From Alphaproteobacteria bacterium (lineage in GTDB: Bacteria > Pseudomonadota > Alphaproteobacteria > Rickettsiales > UBA8987), in the NCBI GenBank assembly GCA_023269645.1, contig JAHFPR010000033.1:1-8516 (forward strand): 8,516 bases of DNA, in the 5' to 3' direction. The first letter of the stretch is position 1. Every line of letters begins with the position of its first letter. Both the position numbers and the translations under genes were made by a program. The notes under the pieces were generated by a model, which saw only the letters and a program-made list of their open reading frames with translations, was not told the DNA's origin and did no database searches. Below are positions 6,909 through 8,516 of the stretch, one piece after another.

Positions 6909-7348
6909 AAGTCATTTTTGATGAGATGATTTCACCAAAAATACCAAAAGCCATAGAAGCCTTGGGAATAAAAGACAGTTGGGAGTATTGCAGCGTTCGC
7001 AATTTGTATCAAGGAATCGAAGATATTTCCTGGATTACTGATTTCTCTAGAAATAACGGCAATGTCATTATTTCCGGGGATGCCAATATACACAATAAGC
7101 CCCATCAGTTGCTAGCCTTGCATAACGCTGGATTAATTTCCTTTTTTATGGAGGGGCAATGGTGTAGCCAGCAGCTGCATACACAAGCGGCACATATAAT
7201 AAAATGGTGGCCCGCCATAAAAAATCGTGCGGAGAAATCTGAAAAAGGAACAAGTTGGACTGTGCCTTTTAGATGGACGTTAAGCGAATTGGAACAAAAG
7301 AAAATACCGGAAAAACTGCTTTCTAAAGCAAAAAATGAGTGCTCATGA
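6905..7348 (+). CDS. VapC45-like PIN-like toxin (DUF5615 type)
   Basis: This is a predicted Mg2+-dependent ribonuclease toxin; the RNA target is unknown. The 147-aa protein begins MKVIFDEMISPKIPKAI, the usual opening of the DUF5615/PIN-like family, where the first Asp-Glu pair (Asp6, Glu7) sits after strand 1. Further acidic candidates are Asp40 in EDISW and Asp59 in VIISGDANI, the last matching the family's V-[IL]-[TS]-x-D strand end. Length and an aromatic, basic C-terminal part (FRWTLSELEQKKIPEK) fit the VapC45 group better than the shorter ~110-aa DUF5615 proteins. The start overlaps the antitoxin stop (ATGA), with GAGG 13 bases upstream, so translation is probably coupled. AT-rich like the antitoxin. 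The frame is intact and the key acidic residues are present, so it may be active. Activity is inference from family. Confidence 0.75.
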   Translation: MKVIFDEMISPKIPKAIEALGIKDSWEYCSVRNLYQGIEDISWITDFSRNNGNVIISGDANIHNKPHQLLALHNAGLISFFMEGQWCSQQLHTQAAHIIKWWPAIKNRAEKSEKGTSWTVPFRWTLSELEQKKIPEKLLSKAKNECS

Positions 7349-8516
7349 AACACAAAATCCACCTCGAAGAAGCCCTGAAAAGCAATGCCTGGCCGTTCAA
7401 GGAAGCGGCGCAGGTGCTGGAACGCTTCAAAAACGCGCCGCCCGCCAAGGGGTTCGTGCTGTTTGAAACGGGCTATGGCCCTTCCGGCCTGCCCCACATC
7501 GGAACATTCGCGGAGGTATTCCGCACCACGATGGTGCGCCAGGCCTTCCAGAAACTTTCCGACATCCCCACGCGGCTCTATGCGTTTTCAGACGATCTGG
7601 ACGGCCTCCGCAAAGTGCCGGACAACATCCCGAACGCCGAGATGGTGGCCAAGCACCTGAACAAGCCGCTCACCTCCATCCCCGATCCGTTCGGCACGCA
7701 TGAAAGCTACGGCGCGCATATGAACAACCGCCTGCGCCAGTTCCTTGATGCCTATGCTTTCGAGTATGAATTCAAAAGCTCCACGGAGTGCTACAAAAGC
7801 GGAATGTTCGACGCGGCACTGCTTTCCGTGTTGCGGAATTACGATGCGGTGATGGAGGTGATGCTCCCCACCCTGCGCGACGAGCGGCAGCAAAGCTACA
7901 GCCCGTTCCTCCCCATTGACCCCAAAACGGGTGAGGTGCTTCAGGTTTCCATGATCTCGCGCGATGAAAAGGCGGGCACGGCGGTGTTCAAACGCGAAGA
8001 TGGCTCCAGCTTTGAAACCCCCGTCACGGGCGGGCATTGCAAGCTGCAATGGAAGCCGGATTGGGGTATGCGCTGGGCGGCACTCGGCGTGGATTACGAG
8101 ATGCACGGGAAGGATTTAACCCCCTCGGCAGAGCTTTCGCGGAAAATCTGCACGATTATTACCAAAGATTTGGGGGGCGGAATTCCCCCCGTCAACTTCG
8201 TATACGAGATGTTCCTGGACGAAGCGGGCGCGAAAATCTCCAAATCCAAAGGCAACGGCCTCACCATCGAGGAATGGCTGAAATACGGCCCGCCCGAAAG
8301 CCTTGCGGCCTATCTCTATAATTCCCCGCAGAAGGCCAAGCGGCTGCATTTTGATGTCATCCCCAAAAGCGTGGACGAATACCTCACGCATCTCGGCAAT
8401 GTCGGCGGGCAGGAGGAGGTGAAGCAACTCGCCAACCCCGTCTGGCACATCCATAATTCCGCCACGCCGGATCACGATATTCCGGTGACGTTCGGGTTGC
8501 TTTTGAACCTGGCCGC
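7345..8516 (+). CDS. lysK: Class I lysyl-tRNA synthetase, 3' end beyond window
   Basis: It charges tRNA-Lys with lysine using ATP, in the cytosol. About 390 codons are present and the frame is still open at the window edge; alphaproteobacterial class I enzymes run to roughly 520-540 aa, so most of the anticodon-binding domain is missing. The Rossmann-fold signature GPSGLPHIGTFAE carries HIGT at residues 51-54. The KMSKS loop reads KISKSKGNG, with KISKS at 297-301. Other family segments include AFSDDLDGLRKVP and WKPDWGMRWAALGVDYEMHGKDLTPS, the latter typical of class I LysRS. The ATG overlaps the toxin stop codon (ATGA). A GTG two codons upstream (7339) is the only other start before an in-frame TGA at 7336. 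No strong Shine-Dalgarno is visible. GC returns to about 57% here, so the composition boundary falls at the gene start. Confidence 0.95.
   Translation, partial: MKHKIHLEEALKSNAWPFKEAAQVLERFKNAPPAKGFVLFETGYGPSGLPHIGTFAEVFRTTMVRQAFQKLSDIPTRLYAFSDDLDGLRKVPDNIPNAEMVAKHLNKPLTSIPDPFGTHESYGAHMNNRLRQFLDAYAFEYEFKSSTECYKSGMFDAALLSVLRNYDAVMEVMLPTLRDERQQSYSPFLPIDPKTGEVLQVSMISRDEKAGTAVFKREDGSSFETPVTGGHCKLQWKPDWGMRWAALGVDYEMHGKDLTPSAELSRKICTIITKDLGGGIPPVNFVYEMFLDEAGAKISKSKGNGLTIEEWLKYGPPESLAAYLYNSPQKAKRLHFDVIPKSVDEYLTHLGNVGGQEEVKQLANPVWHIHNSATPDHDIPVTFGLLLNLA

Noticed and set aside
7588..8106. 172-aa minus-strand open frame opposite lysK
   Set aside because: Antisense to a clear class I lysyl-tRNA synthetase, with the usual composition of a shadow frame.

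Overview
The window looks like a chromosomal segment of an alphaproteobacterium. Three genes point that way: a ~180 kDa NAD-dependent glutamate dehydrogenase (1622 aa), a class I rather than class II lysyl-tRNA synthetase, and a CysQ-type bisphosphate nucleotidase. Genus or order cannot be fixed from the sequence. Most of the window is fairly GC-rich. Hand counts of 60-base blocks give 67% in cysQ (5401-5460) and 57% in lysK (8281-8340). The toxin-antitoxin pair between them is clearly poorer, at 43% (6541-6600), 38% (6601-6660) and 43% (7201-7260).

Layout. 1-196: non-coding, filled by a compound imperfect palindrome (about 10-193) with a perfect 21-bp inverted repeat and a second GC-rich hairpin next to the gdh stop codon. 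197-5065 (minus): large NAD-glutamate dehydrogenase. 5066-5320: divergent intergenic region with a good sigma70-type promoter facing cysQ, a 15-bp perfect palindrome over its -35 box, and a ~106-bp two-hairpin palindromic element in the likely cysQ leader. 5321-6106 (plus): cysQ. 6107-6194: short AT-rich gap. 6195-6908 and 6905-7348 (plus): a VapBC45-like type II toxin-antitoxin pair, antitoxin first, overlapping by ATGA. 7345 to the window end (plus): class I lysyl-tRNA synthetase, cut by the window edge, whose start codon again overlaps the toxin stop by ATGA.

How the parts fit. gdh (glutamate catabolism to 2-oxoglutarate and ammonia) and cysQ (removal of 3'-phosphoadenosine 5'-phosphate) are housekeeping genes read outward from a shared intergenic region. 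The toxin-antitoxin pair looks like a horizontally acquired cassette that landed immediately before lysK. lysK has no intergenic space of its own, so its translation, and probably its transcription, seems tied to the toxin-antitoxin operon. The least ordinary things here are that coupling and the two structured palindromic elements. One element carries internally compensated base changes that support folding as two local hairpins. No RNA gene, CRISPR array, insertion sequence or transposase was found.
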